Shown here: piece after piece, positions 11,471 through 23,485 of the stretch | Layout of the letters: each line of letters begins with the position of its first letter | How positions within the stretch are numbered: position 1 is the first letter of the stretch | Assembly: GCF_033958435.1 (NCBI RefSeq) | Contig: NC_134160.1 | Location: forward strand, 16,479,001 to 16,543,000 | Direction of reading: 5' to 3' | Length of the DNA: 64,000 nucleotides | Origin: Carettochelys insculpta | Lineage: Eukaryota; Chordata; Testudines; Carettochelyidae | Program-made: the position numbers and the translations under genes | Notes under the pieces: model-generated | Told to the model about the DNA's origin: nothing | Seen by the model: only the letters and a program-made list of their open reading frames with translations | Database searches by the model: none

Positions 11471-12180
11471 AGCTGCGTCTACACGTGCACGCTACTTCGA
11501 AGTAGCGGCACTAACTTCGAAATAGCGCCCATCACGTCTACACGCGTCGGGCGCTATTTCGAAGTTGAAATCGACGTTAGGCGGCGAGACGTCGAAGTCG
11601 CTAACCCCATGAGGGGATGGGAATAGCGCCCTACTTCGACGTTCAACATCGACGTAGGGACGTGTAGACGATCCGCGTCCCGCAACATCGAAATAGCGGG
11701 GTCCTCCATGGCGGCCATCAGCTAGGGGGTTGAGAGATACTCTCTCTCCAGCCCTTGCGGGGCTCTGTGGTCACCGTGGGCAGCAGCCCTTAGCCCAGGG
11801 CTTCTGGCTGCTGCTGCTGCAGCTGGGGGTCCGTGCTGCTTATACAGGGTCTGCAACTAGTTGTTGGCTCTGTGTATCTTGCACTGTTTAATGAAAGTGT
11901 GTCTGGGAGGGGCCCTTTAAGGGAGCGACTTGCTGTTGAGTCCGCCCTGTGACCCTGTCTGCAGCTGTGCCTGGCTCCCTTATTTTGATGTGTGCTACTT
12001 TGGCGTGTAGACGTTCCCTCGCTGTGCCTATTTCGATGTTGGGCTGAGCAACGTCGAAGTTGAACATCGACGTTGCCAGCCCTGGAGGACGTGTAGACGT
12101 TATTCATCGAAATAGCCTATTTCGATGTCGCAACATCGAAATAAGCTATTTCGAAGTTGGGTGCACGTGTAGACGTAGCC
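11471..12180. mobile_element. Family-B palindromic DNA transposon, copy B1
   Basis: A 710 bp non-autonomous element with ends of type GGCTRCGTCTACACGTGCAC and a 3 bp target duplication CAA (11468-11470 and 12181-12183). Terminal domains contain repeated sub-palindromes built on TTCGAA, ATCGAT and GTCTACACG. The middle (about 11700-11990) is non-palindromic. On the minus strand that middle keeps a leader and a start codon followed by Pro/Gln codons, corresponding to the transposase start of the longer relative at 49926-50560. I infer an internal deletion derivative of a PIF/Harbinger-type element. The 105-codon minus-strand frame is not a functional protein. Confidence 0.85.
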
Positions 12181-12183
12181 CAA

Positions 12184-13014
12184 AGCAGCTCCTGGCTGGG
12201 CGAGCACTCCTTACCTGCCCTTACCTGTCTGTTGGCTCAGCCTTAACTCTCTAAAAGTAGGGAGACCATTATCTTCTTCCCCCAGCCTAGCCAAAAAGCC
12301 ACACTTTCCTGCCTTTTTCTTTCCAAAGCATCATGAGAGTTGTAGTCTCTAGAGCCAGACCACACAAAGGATCCTCCCAGTAACAGTCAGAAGCTCCTGT
12401 AGATAGATGGCCCTACATAAGCACTCAAATTCAATGGTTATTTCTTTCCACCAGGAAGGTGGTACCCCAAATGAAGATAGCAAGTAGCTTTAGAGGGCTT
12501 GGGGTAAAAAAAGGTTTAAGAACTTTTGTGGAAAACCACAGCTAGAGGCTTTATGAATGAATTGTGCCTCTAGAGCAGGTCTCCCCAGCCGCTTGCCAAC
12601 TTTAGAAGAAGCTCAGTGATTCCACAGCCGTCTGAGACATTCCACACAGCTTCCTTTGGCCAAGCCCTGTCTCACACAAGGGCGAAGGAAAGCCAGGTAA
12701 CTTTTCCTTGCAGCTTTGAGAGTCAGAAAGTGAAAGGAGTGAGGGTCAGGGCCCAAGTTAATACATGGAAATATTATGGGAGCCTGAGGCTTTCACATGG
12801 AACTACATATCTCTTTCCTTGGCCATACAACAACAACATTATAAAGCTCTCATCAAAGGCAGAACTGTATTTGCATGATGGTGTCTCTCTGCCTGAAGAG
12901 ACCACGCTAGCAACTGCCCTGTGCAAACAGGCAAACATTCCCTCTTACCAGCCACCAGTCACCCACTCCATCTTTAGTGTTTCTCCTGCTCTCTGAGTAT
13001 CCTTTTGCAAAAGG
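12184..13014. other. Unassigned DNA with a promoter-type motif
   Basis: No gene is recognised. At 12328-12347 a GCATCATGAGAGTTGTAGTC match resembles the ZNF143/THAP11 recognition element (ACTACAAYTCCC-type) in reverse. A 126-codon frame at 12616-12996 has no domain I recognise. Confidence 0.35.
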
Positions 13015-13180
13015 GCACAGATGGTCTTCTGGTTAGGGTACTGGGTTGGGACTGGAGTGTCAGCCTTCCTGAGTCTCCTGCAGAGCCCTTGTGTCAGCTG
13101 GAGTGAGTCTCTTAATCTCTCTATGCATCAGCATCAGCATCCCATCCATAAAGCCGGACTGCTAATTATTTCTTCTTTCA
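13015..13180 (+). mobile_element. MIR-like SINE
   Basis: A tRNA-derived head with TGGTCTTCTGGTTAGGGTAC is followed by CTGGGTTGGGACTGGAG and then the core-like AGTCTCTTAATCTCTCTATG before CATCAG. Order and spacing fit MIR/CORE-SINEs. It is strongly diverged and ends at a short GCATCA tandem. Confidence 0.65.
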
Positions 13181-13184
13181 CCCT

Positions 13185-14292
13185 TTGTGCCACTTAGCCA
13201 TTTCAGAGATTAAACTCTTCAAGGCAAGGTCCGTTTGCATATGAGCAGTACAATGGGCCCCCAACCTTAATGTGAGCCTTACAATGGTAAATATAGACAC
13301 ACTAATAGTAATAATATGTGGCCACAGCAGTCCACATGCTGATGGGGAAGGCTGCCTTGCGTAAGTTTGGGAACATCTGGGGCACATGTTGACTATCTCG
13401 CAGCACTATGGAATGGGGCTGCTTATTTGATTGGAAACACAGCTATAATAAGTTTAAAGGCTTGCAAAACTTAAACCAAATTGCATTCTTCTTATTACCG
13501 CAGTTGGTTTGAAGTTTAGAGTTGTTGATGTAAAAACACAAGTCACATAATTAGTAACAAACACCAGGTTGTCGAACTGTCTTTTACTGCTGCATAATTT
13601 ATAACAGAAATTGCATGTGGTATCTTGTGGGATAAATAACCTCACAAACCTCCTGTTCCAGACACTTTGACAGGAACATGCTGGATTTAATGAAAATCAA
13701 GGAACAGGCTCTAGGGCCTGGAAGTCTGTTGATTCCTCTGTTACTGTTATTGCCACTTTAAAGTGTTTTCATAAGTGCAAGTTGCACCACAATATTTTTG
13801 TTTTAAGTGAAGGAATGTGCGATCCTGGGTTCCACAAAAGGTGTGACCCCACATGGCTGTGATAAGAACTTGAGTGTTCCTAACACCTCTGTGGCTCCTG
13901 ATCAGCTGATGGAAAGTAGCTCTAGTAAACTTTCCTTTGACTTGAAACAGGGGCCATTCTCAAAGCCATGCAATACCCAGAACACACACGCACACCCTTG
14001 TTCTCCCACTCTACAGATAACCTGAATTCTCCCATGACTCTTGTTCTGTCATTTATGATGTCATTCTCCCTCAGCAGCATTAGTTCCACCCCCTTTTTAA
14101 AGGAAAGGGGCAAGGGAGCTGCCCAGACTGTAGGTCTTAGTGCTGCCTTGAACTACCCCCACCAATATCTGTAACAAGAAAGTGAGTATGTCTGTGATTT
14201 GAAAGGGACAAAATAAAGCACTTTCCTTGGAACTCAATCAGTCAATCAAACAAACAAGATCTTGCATATATACAATTTGCCAGCAACATGGT
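13185..14292. other. Unassigned DNA
   Basis: No gene or element is recognised. Open frames of 60-72 codons are present but lack motifs. Confidence 0.4.
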
Positions 14293-14297
14293 TAGCA

Positions 14298-14672
14298 TTG
14301 AGTATCAGAGGGGTGGCTGTGCGAGAAGTCCTCATAGAGCAGCAGATTTATTGGGGCATAAGCTTTTGTGGGCAAAGACCCACTTCATCAGATGTATTGG
14401 AGTGAAAATTCTAGAGGCAGGCATAAATGTGCAGGCACATGAAAAGAAGAGAGTACCAGTTAGGAGGAGGGACAAAGTTAATGAGGTGCTGACTGAACTG
14501 ACCTCATTAACTCTGGCCCTCCTCTTGATTGGTACTCCCATCTTTTCTTTGTACCTGCTTCTGGCATTTCCACTGCAATGCATCTGACAAAGTGGGTCTT
14601 TGCCCACGAAAGCTTATGCTGCAATAGATCTGTTTGTCTACAAGATGCCGCAGGACTTCTCATTATTTTTAA
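14298..14672. mobile_element. Inverted head-to-head Penelope-like ends
   Basis: Left arm (about 14340-14490) and right arm (about 14500-14640) are imperfect inverted copies of one Penelope-like 3' terminal region. The centre pairs GTTAATGAGGT (14478-14488) with ACCTCATTAAC (14501-14511). Each arm carries the CTGAYRAAGTGGGTCTTTG phrase. The hexamer AGCATT occurs on both sides (14294-14299 and 14677-14682) and may be a short target duplication. The open frames on both strands mirror the palindrome and are not genes. Confidence 0.7.
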
Positions 14673-14732
14673 GGTGAGCATTAGGCTGCTTGTATTCAGG
14701 GAAATTTTCTGCCACAAAGCTCTGATCAACTT

Positions 14733-15152
14733 GGCTATATCTACATAAGAGCGATCTTTCGAAAGAAGTCCTTCTGGAAGACATCTTCTGAAGAAAAGTC
14801 TTTTGAAAGTGTGTCCACACACAAAAAAGCAGATAAAAGAGTGATCTGCTCTTCCAATAGAGTGCATCCACACAGAACGGGCCAGAGATCGAGAAATCAG
14901 GTGCCATGAAAGCTGCTCTTTCAAAAAAAAGGGCCCATGGAGCAGCTGTACATGTTTTCTTTCGAAAGAAGCTTTCAAAAGAAAACGCTCTTCCTGAAAT
15001 AGGAGCAGCAGAGAGCTTTTGAAAGGATCACTGCATGCTTTTGATTCAATTTAGAAAGAACACTTTTTGTGTGTAGATGTTCAGCTGGATATTTTGAAAG
15101 AGGCCCCTCTTTTGAAAAATATTAGAAAGAACTTGCTAGTGTAGACATGGCC
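14733..15152. mobile_element. Family-D foldback DNA transposon
   Basis: A 420 bp element with ends GGCTATATCTACA and TGTAGACATGGCC and an exact 3 bp target duplication CTT (14730-14732 and 15153-15155). The interior is rich in CTTTCGAAAG-like and CTTTTGAAAG-like palindromes and lacks coding capacity. Terminal motif and duplication length place it with families A-C. It is more decayed than the A copies. Confidence 0.75.
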
Positions 15153-15155
15153 CTT

Positions 15156-17303
15156 GTGTATGGAAGCCCCAAGTTCCCAAACTGGATCCACCAGCATATG
15201 TATTCAGGAGGTATTGGTCCAAGAGCTACCATGGTTAGTGGTCAGTTATGTGACTTCCACCTCCTGGGTGATGTTGACAACCATGTTACCAGAAGCAGAC
15301 AAGTTAGTTCACATTTGTAGTATCTACAAGCAATATTCGTTCTAATTTTTTCTGTCAGAGGGAAGAATAAATTTTGTTATGTGCACCAAGGCATGTGGCG
15401 ATGTGCACCATCAGCAGAAAAACAAGGTGCCAGCTGTGGATGCTAATCAGATGGACAACACCTGAATCTCTCCCCGGTGGCTAGCTAAGTGCTGTGCTTA
15501 CAGGGAATTCTGTGTTACAAGGTCACATCCGTGCAGCAGCAATGAGGGCTGCTAGCGCAGATTTATTTGCAGTGGTCACTAAGTTTGGCACTGGCAGGCA
15601 TGAAGCACACTACCTGGATAACAACTACTGAGAAATGAAATGAAATGAAACACCCGTCCTTGGAAAGTTTTATCTCAGGTGCAGAAACCAAGTCAGACCA
15701 AACATCACAACAGCTGGAGCTACAATACCGATGGAAGCAGAGTGTGAAGTCTGGGAGTGGATTGCTTAAACTGGACAATGATAATGGAAAGATCCTGCTG
15801 TTTCACCAAGCAACAGATACTGGAGATAAATTGTCACCGGGTCTTGAAGAAGGATGCTGTCTTTGGGGTCACAAGGAAGCAGGAAGGCAGCCTGCAAGAG
15901 GCTCTTGTGGTCTGGCAACTCCTTTTCTCTGTATTTTCGACGCACATATGTTGTCAGTTGATCATACTCGGCAATGAGGGATCGCCATCATTTCAGTTAC
16001 TACCCAGGGACTGACTTAAGGCTGCATGTTACCCTGCACTCGAGCTCATGTGCATGCATTGGGCCTGTTGCCTCAGCCAGCATAAAGCGGGAATATAAAA
16101 AGGCATGTCAGAATTCCCCTGGAGTCCAGAGAACAGCAGCATTGTGACCACTAGAGCTGCCCCCACAGCCCTCACAGGCTGGGAAGAGGCAGGTAGGAGG
16201 AGCTGGCATGCACACGTGTGTTTCCCCCCTCCCCGCGGCTCCCACCTGACTGGAGAATGGGGCTGCTGTCTGGGCTGCAGGAGGAGGGATGAGCTGCACT
16301 GCAGGGACACAGCAAGTCTGTGCCTGAGCCCAGTGTCGGGGGACAGGCCCAAGGAGCTGCTGGAGTGTTGGGCCCTGTAAGCATATTCCTTCAGTGTTTC
16401 CAGCTGGGCTTGGATCAGGCTGTCCTAAGAATTTCATGGCAGTGCTGATTCTGTGGGAGTTCCCAAGCCCATACGCTGGCTGATGTACTGTGTATAAGCT
16501 CTGTAGCCAGAAGAATTTGAAGAGGGAGTTTCCATTATTTACAGCCACAAAGTGTTGCAGCTAAAGACCAAGGGTAATGTTTTAAAGGTGATTTTAACTT
16601 CAGTGCACTTTCCCTTCAGCTCAATGACAACACAAAAGAATATTCCGAAGCGTGCGGGACGACAGCACCGAAAAACCCGACACTCCCGTAAACGTGAAAC
16701 CTCATCTTTGCTGTGTGAGCTTTGATGAGCAAACTTTAGCAATGCACTGGCATTGTGCGGCTGAGTGAGTGATTTGATCGTTAAGTGGCTTCCCAGGGAG
16801 AGAAGCAGGAATTAGTGCTCCTCATAGCTCCAAGTAAAGAGATGTGCTTTAGTTCAAGAGGTGAACGCCCATGGCTTTGGAACTGAAGGATTAAGACTCT
16901 GGTCTCAGCTCCCTGGTGGGCGTGATTTATCTTGTAATTGTCAGTGTTGTCTGCACAATGTGCATTTGGAGTGGAACTTTTAGCAAAGGCTAGATTCAAG
17001 GTTATCAAGAAAGCAGCTCTGTCATCCCCTTCTTCTCTCCAACAGACTTCAAGAAGTCAGGGTGAGCCCAGGAAGAACTTCCATGTGTCCTTGTGGAACA
17101 AAGGCATCCATATTTGTAAGAGGCACCACAAGTCACATCAGGGAGCTGAACCAAGGAAAGAGTTTCACTTCTTGCATGTGCAACAAGTAGCAGATATTGC
17201 ATCTTAATCCTTGGGGTCAGACTTACAGGGAAATGGCCTGACAAAAGGCTGACTCCTGGAAAAAACAACCCCTTTCCCGGGGGTGAGCAGAATGAAACAC
17301 TTT
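15156..17303. other. Unassigned DNA
   Basis: No gene or recognisable mobile element. Short GAAAT tandem units lie near 15635-15650. Frames of up to 146 codons occur in the GC-rich 16100-16550 stretch on both strands with no domain. Confidence 0.4.
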
Positions 17304-17739
17304 GGCCATGTCTACACTAGCCAAAAACTTCGAAATGGCCATGCAAATGGTCATTTTGAAGTTTACTAATGAAGCGCTGAAATACATATTCAGCGCCTCA
17401 TTAGCATGCGGGCAGCTGCGGCACTTTGAAATTGACGCGGCTCACCGCCGCGCGGCTGGTCCAGACGGGGCTCCTTTTTGAAAGGACCCCGGCTACTTCG
17501 AAGTCCCCTTATTCCTATGAGCAGATAGGAATAAGGGGATTTCGAAGTAGATGGGGTCCTTTTGAAAAAGAGCCCTGTCTGGATGAGCCACGCAGCGGCG
17601 AGCTGCATCAATTTTGAAGTGCCGCAGCTGCCTGCATGCTAATGAGGCGCTGTATAAGTATTTCAGCGCTTCATTAGTAAACTTCGAAATGGCCATTTGC
17701 ATGGCCATTTCAAAGTTTTGGGCTAGTGTAGACATAGCC
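17304..17739. mobile_element. Family-A foldback DNA transposon, copy A1
   Basis: A 436 bp near-complete palindrome. Left end GGCCATGTCTACACTAGCC, right end GGCTAGTGTAGACATAGCC. The arms meet at about 17521 and contain the repeated blocks GCGCTGAAATAC, TTTGAAATTGACGCGG and CCCCTTATTCCTAT. Flanks read TTT (left) and TCT (right), a probable 3 bp duplication with one change. The mirrored open frames on both strands are palindrome artefacts. Confidence 0.9.
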
Positions 17740-17869
17740 TCTGAAATCCAGGAAGGGGAGGTCTTACAAGAGTCCAAAAGACGCTCCCTCTGGTCTCTTA
17801 GGAGCAATTTACAAGGCAAAGCTATTCCAGGATACCTCAGTACCCCGGAATAGCTACTCCATGTCTTTG

Positions 17870-18049
17870 AAATAGGCCCATTATTTTGAAATATTTTTCC
17901 AAAATAGCAGGCATGTTGTTTCAGAATCCCTGCAGTCCTCGTTGTAGGAGAAGTAAGGAATGGGAGTGCATAATTTTAAAATGAACTCAAAATAAAACAA
18001 GCAATTTGCATATCTTATTTCAAGTTTAGGGTACTGTGTAGACATTGCC
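17870..18049. mobile_element. Right part of an older GTCTACAC-type foldback
   Basis: The segment ends with GTGTAGACATTGCC (18036-18049), matching the right end of families A-D, and contains ATTTTGAAATA and TTCCAAAATA palindromic pieces. No left end was found. It lies just downstream of copy A1 and is probably a truncated older relative. Confidence 0.5.
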
Positions 18050-18180
18050 TTATTGATCTGTTCACAGAACTAAGACAAACTACTGGAGAGCCCATTGTCC
18101 TAGACCAACGTCCATGAGATGGCAGGATGCTAGCCAGCACTGCTACATAACACCTTTCACCAGATGTGGCGTAGTAAAGG

Positions 18181-18310
18181 CTGTGTGGACTAGTGGCTAG
18201 GCTATCAGTCTAGGAGCCCTACAATATGGGTTCTGTTTCTGTTATTGACCTGCTGTAACACTTGGGAAAGGAAACTTTTCTGCCCTCTGTTTCCCCACTT
18301 ACCCTTTGTC
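18181..18310 (+). mobile_element. MIR-like SINE
   Basis: Head GTGGACTAGTGGCTAGGCTA, then GACCTGCTGTAACACTTGGG and the terminal CTGTTTCCCC give the MIR/CORE-SINE order. Divergence is high. Confidence 0.65.
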
Positions 18311-18479
18311 AGTCTTGTCCAGGCCCTACTCTTGGTTTTGACCTTCCGGTGCTTCTCTAATTAAACAACAACCAGTCCCCAGAGTGGAATGGATTAAGTA
18401 AATATCAGTGCCTGTGAGTTTGATTTAGGAACGTAAGATTTGCCATTCTGTATTGGATCATCAATCCAGCAAAGGTATA

Positions 18480-18770
18480 GCGAGAAACAATGGCTCAAAG
18501 TTAATGCCATGCCACATTTCACTGGAAGCAAGTCACAATTTTATAACAGGGAAGGTGATTAACCTCTGGAACCTACCAAGGGAAGCTGGCTCTTTGTCTC
18601 TTGATATCTTCAGATTCAAACTAGATATCTTTCTGGAAGAAATGCTGTAATCAAACACAAATTGTTAGGTGTAGTACAGAAAGAACTGGTAGAAATAATG
18701 TTGTGGCCTTTGATATAAAGGGGTCAGACTAGATGATCTAATGGTCCTTTCTGTCCCTACAGTTGATGAA
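18480..18770 (+). mobile_element. Old CR1/L3-type LINE 3' end, sense
   Basis: Degraded LINE 3' region with GTGATTAACCTCTGGAACCT near 18556, TAGATATCTTTCTGGAAGAA near 18622, and TAGATGATCTAATGGTCCTT near 18730 followed by TCTGTCC. The order matches old CR1/L3-group 3' ends. It is non-coding. Confidence 0.65.
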
Positions 18771-18999
18771 TCAAGCTTGGTATCCCATCTTCCACCCTGT
18801 CCAACCTTTAGCGCTGCGGAGGGTGGAGATTCTGACGTGAGCTGTGCAATACCTTGTCAGGGAAGGATGTCTTTGTGACTCATGCCATGATCATCTTACA
18901 TCTTTCAGCCTGAGAAGCAGTGACTCTCACCTTAGCCTATAACTAGAGTTGTTAGTATTAGTCATTCAATATGAGCCAACCTCTTTTAAATCCAGCTAT

Positions 19000-19225
19000 G
19001 GTATATGTGTCTATACCTACACTTCTGGGGTTTGACAGTTGACCCCTGTACTCCTCAGTCCCTATGAGGCGTAATAGAGGTTGACAGGAGAGTTTCTCCC
19101 ATCAACTTCCCTCAGGGAGGACGGCCAGGTAAGCTGATTGTAGATAAGTCAGTTCCAGCTACACAACTGCCAGAGCTGGAATTGTGTATCTATAACTGAC
19201 TTTAAGTTCTAGTGTAGATCTGGCC
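19000..19225. mobile_element. Short foldback-type element, family H
   Basis: Right end GTGTAGATCTGGCC and left end GTATATGTGTCTATACC are partly complementary. The interior GACAGGAGAGTTTCTCCCATC and GGTAAGCTGATTG phrases recall a common turtle MITE. No exact target duplication was read. Confidence 0.5.
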
Positions 19226-19229
19226 TGAG

Positions 19230-21104
19230 TCTGGCTTCCTTCAGCAGAGAATTTCACAGGTGGAATGGATGCTCTGTGAAGAAATACTCTTTCGTTTGCA
19301 TTAAATTTACCAGTAATTAACTATGCGTGACTCCCTTAGTCTCATACCATAGGGGACTTGTGGAAGGACGACTGATCAGTTTTTACTCTGGGCCTCATGA
19401 TCTTGAACGCCTGATTCAGAATACCTTTAGCAGGTCTTGCTCAAGACTGCGCGTTCCACCACAATCTCAACTGAGCTTCAAAGTCGCAGATAACCTGATA
19501 TCCACATGGCTCTGCCATTCTCTAGATGCTGGCAGCAGGCCCGGAGGTGCCTCACTCAATATGAGAAATAGGCGATGTGTCTGGTTCTGTAATGTAAATG
19601 AGAAATAACTCCACTGAAATCAGTGGAATTACACTGCACCAATAATGCTACAGTCACCTGAAGATAAGCTATAGAGTAGAGAAGTCTTAGGACAGAGCCC
19701 ATAGTGCGCAATGTGGTATGGAGGAGCAACTTAACTCTGCATTTCTGTTCCTGCACAATGCTTGGCTGCATTCTCCTCTCACTCCTGTTTTACACTGCTG
19801 CAACCCTGGTGACTCATACTGCATATTACATCTAGCTCCGTTACACTGCACAGCCCCCTCAAAACTGCAGGAGGTACCATAAGGTGAGTGACATGCAGCA
19901 GTGCTGGAAGTGCTTCTGCTCTTGAGCACTGGTATCTAGGACAATGGAGTTGCCAAGGTTCCTCCTACCTGCCTCCTGCCCCCATATTGATCTATTCCAT
20001 TTACTTCAAAGCACTTATTCTTGATTTACATCCTTGTGAGCAAGAGCAGAATCAGGCCCTGGGATTTTGTTCACATGCATTTATCTCAGAATTTCATGGT
20101 CTTCAAAAGCTTATTTGCAGTGTTCAGTAGTCCAAAGGGCTCCTAGCTACCCTGAGGCCTTTCTACAGTGCCCTTTAATTGACCATCTCACTTCCACCTG
20201 GAAGCAAAGCAAAATGCTATGTGTTGTCTATGGTGTTGGACTACGTTGCCCAACCCTGGATTAAAGCAGAACACAAAAGTCTGCAGGAAAAATCCACTCT
20301 CCACATCTGTTCGGTTTTAATCGGAGATTTATTATGAGCAAAGGCAGCTGTTGGGAGAGTTACTTTGCTCTGACGTGCCTGCATTGCCTCTTGGACCAGA
20401 TGGACAGAAATAGTTTAACATATGAGTCAAATTCTGGAGACTATTCACTGTAAACTATGGCCCAGCATGAGCAGAATGGACACCATATTATTACCAATTT
20501 AAGCAGAGCTATGGAAAATAAATTCTCATCTGCGTGGGGATGCTAGCCACTTATGTTTTGGTATTGATCTCAAAGCCAAAAGACGGAGACTTCAGCTTTT
20601 GTGTAACCCCAGAGTCGGTAGCAGTATAAGTTTATGTTATCCCTGGTCAATTTGCACTGCACTTTGAGTTGGGAAACTAGCCCAAAATGCAGGACAGTAG
20701 ATTAAATTGTTACATCAGAAACCATACGTTTTCAGGCATGGTTCATACACAGTAATTTCGGAGGCTTGCTGCTTGTTACCTGATTTTGGCGTGGCAAATG
20801 TGTTCACTTGTGCTTGTAATCAAGGGGAGATAAATTGCATCCACAGAATTTTCCACCAAAAGCAAAGCAATTACCTCCATCTTCTCCGTCCTTTCCTCTG
20901 ACTGTTTTGTGTCCAGGGAGAATCCCCAAGCCACTTTGGAGAAACAAGATCTTCAAAATGAACTGAGTCAGATATTGAGCTTAAACCAAAGCAGGCTATT
21001 TGGAATTAGGAGAAAAATAGAGAGTAATGCTTTTTCATACTGTGTATTCTTCCATGGTTCAGGGAGGAAGGTGAGGTTTAGTGAGTTAAAGAAGGAGACA
21101 AATG
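19230..21104. other. Unassigned DNA
   Basis: No gene or defined element is recognised in this AT-moderate stretch. Open frames are under 95 codons and lack motifs. Confidence 0.4.
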
Positions 21105-21205
21105 GGGTCTCTTTCTAGCTCCATCACTGACTCATTGTGTGAGCCTGGGAAATGCCCTGTATGAATGCCTGAGTTTCCCTTTCTTTAAAATGGGATCATT
21201 CTGAC
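21105..21205 (+). mobile_element. MIR-like SINE 3' half
   Basis: CTAGCTCCATCACTGACTCA followed by TTGTGTGAGCCTGGGAAATG and CTGAGTTTCCC fits the middle and 3' half of MIR-like SINEs. The head is missing. Confidence 0.6.
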
Positions 21206-21245
21206 CTTGCTCGTTTAGTAGTTATGATAGTAATAAGGCTAAATG

Positions 21246-21336
21246 TAGATGATTTAGTTGGGGCTGCTTTAGTCAGGGGGCTGGACTCGATGACCTTCCG
21301 AGGTCCCTTCCAGCCCCAGGATTCCATGATTCAATG
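21246..21336 (+). mobile_element. CR1 3' end, sense
   Basis: A short CR1 3' terminus. It has GATGATTTAGTTGGGGCTGC, GGGGGCTGGACTCGATGACC and an octamer-like tail GGATTCCATGATTCAATGAG. It is 5'-truncated. Confidence 0.85.
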
Positions 21337-21339
21337 AGT

Positions 21340-22992
21340 AATTAGTCTGGGCTGGACCCTGCCCTATACTGGCTTGACATGCTGGAGGGATAAAATCAGC
21401 AACAAGGCACAATTTTCAAAAGCATTTTCGTGATTTTGAAGATTAGGCCTTATTTTTCAAAGTGAGAATTTGAAAATATTGTCCTGAGGCACCCAAGTCA
21501 GTCTGAAGGTTTTGCACATTTCAAACGGGACCTTTCCCTATTGCTGAAGGGAGCTCTGGGCAATAAATACATCATGTCAGGGTACCCACTACTGGTGTCT
21601 GTTTTGCACTCTGGCTTGCTAGCATACATGCTGCAACCAATGCCCTGCACTGCCCAGGAATGCCCTCGGCTCCACCTGCACCTCTCCCAGGCTCACCCAA
21701 GAGCCCTGATTGGCAATTAGGCAGCACTGGAGGCAGCTGTCAGTATTTCTGCTCCCTCCCCCGTCCCCTGCATAGTGCTGGCCTGGAAAGACTTAGTCAA
21801 TGTCTGTGAAGCCCTTTGAAACCCTCAGACTGAGGACCCTGTGTGAGGCTTGTTCTATACAGAGGACTTAGAGAGAGAGAGGAAAATCCACCCTCCTGAG
21901 AGACAAGCCTACAGCAACCTCAAGGTTAACAGAAGAATTCTACTCTCAACCTAAGTACTGACTCCAGGGAAGTGGATTACCTGCACCAATGGGAGAACGT
22001 CTCTCTGTGGTGCAAATAGTGTCTACGCTGAAGAGCTGAAGCAGCACAGCTGTAGATTTTTAAGTGTAGACATACTCTTAGATCTATCTATATATATTCA
22101 GTGACACCAACGGCCCTCGTGGGCCTGGGGGCAAGGTGGGACGGGGCGTGGCCAAGGGTGGAAGAGGAGGGGCTGAGGGTGGGCAGCCCTGCCCTTCTCC
22201 CCACTCCCTCTGAAACGCGTGCAGAGAGATAGCACAGCACTCTGCGGTGTTTCAAAGGGGCCTGGAGCACCGGCTGCCACTGCTGTTACTTTGGCAGCAA
22301 TGGTGGCTGGAGCTTCAGACCCTTTGAAATTTTGGGAGTGGAGGCAACTGCCTCTTTCTCCAACCCCAGCAACAGCAGGCCTGTATATAGTATGTCACAT
22401 CGAGAAAAATGAGCTGGATATACAGGTATCCTGCATTCCTCCCTGGCACAACACTGCTGGCTTCAGGGAGTCTGGGCTGTGGTAAAAGTGGGTTCATTAA
22501 ACAGACATATTTTCCAGCTGGGATTTAGGATTGCTCTGGACCCAGCAAGAAAAGGACAGATGATTCACACTGGAATGGAAGAAGCTTATGTATGATCCCA
22601 AATTCTGGGTTTTTGCTTCCCTAGGCAGGCAAGGCCTGGCAGCATGGGAGAGACTGCGTCTCTAGTATCTCGTACTTCTGAGCTCTTGGCAGAGTAAAAT
22701 CTCCATCCCCTGCCAAGCTCTGAGCCACTGAGCTGCTGTTCTGAATAGGAACATCTCAGGATTCACTCAGAATACACAAGATAGAAGATTAAGAGGATGA
22801 AGGGATAATATCTGAACAAATCTTCAAAGGGTTGAGCTCATAACACTCCACAACAAGAGAGAAAATCATATGAGCTCCCCATACCACTGAGACAATATCT
22901 TATGCTCACAGCCTGGGGCAGGGTGCTGAACCTGATCACTTTAATCAACTAGTCTCTGTCCACAGAAGACAAAATAGGAGTCTAAAATTAGA
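21340..22992. other. Unassigned DNA with a trace of a GTCTACAC-type element
   Basis: A phrase AAGTGTAGACATACTCTTAG at about 22061 resembles a foldback right end. A GC-rich patch lies at 22100-22300. No gene is recognised. The last ~200 bp directly precedes the RTE-type LINE. Confidence 0.4.
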
Positions 22993-23485
22993 GAACTCCA
23001 CCATGAAGCCTCTAAGGGTTCCATGCCAGTCCCAAGCCTAGAAAATGGAGGGTTGGTCAGATGAGTGATGATGCGCTGACCGTGAAAAAACAATATGAAT
23101 GAAATCTGATGTCAGTACAACTAAATGATAAAAGATGCCGGTTTGGATGTCACCTGGATAAACAAGGTCCATGACACCAATCAAGCGATCAGGGTTGGGT
23201 TGATAAGTTGGCTACCAATAGAAAATTACAAAGAACAAATATGCTATCAATTGGAATGTGGAACGTCTGAACACTGTGGGTGACTGGAAAGTTAGAGATG
23301 CTTTAGAAGTAGATGGAGAGATACCTATACGCTGTACTTGGCCTGGTGGAGATGTGTTGGACAGCATCGTGAGAGATGTGCAGTTGTGAAGTAATTTGGT
23401 CAGGGAATGAAATGGAGCATGAGGCAGAAGTCGGATACCTTCTTAGCAAAAGAGCTAGAGTAGCATTGTTAGGATGCAAACCAAT

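Noticed and set aside
11790..12107. 105-codon minus-strand frames recurring in the family-B copies (also 25033-25350 and 58166-58483)
   Set aside because: They recur because the element is repeated. They read across the leader and terminal repeats, not in the transposase frame, and end without any domain.
16029..16548. 107- and 146-codon frames in a GC-rich patch
   Set aside because: Conflicting frames on both strands, no domain, no splice-like context that I could support.
17390..17853. Mirrored open frames on both strands (also at 23303-23947, 37493-37892, 40542-41286, 52548-53245)
   Set aside because: They lie in near-perfect palindromes, so each frame has a mirror partner on the other strand. 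They are artefacts of foldback elements, not genes.
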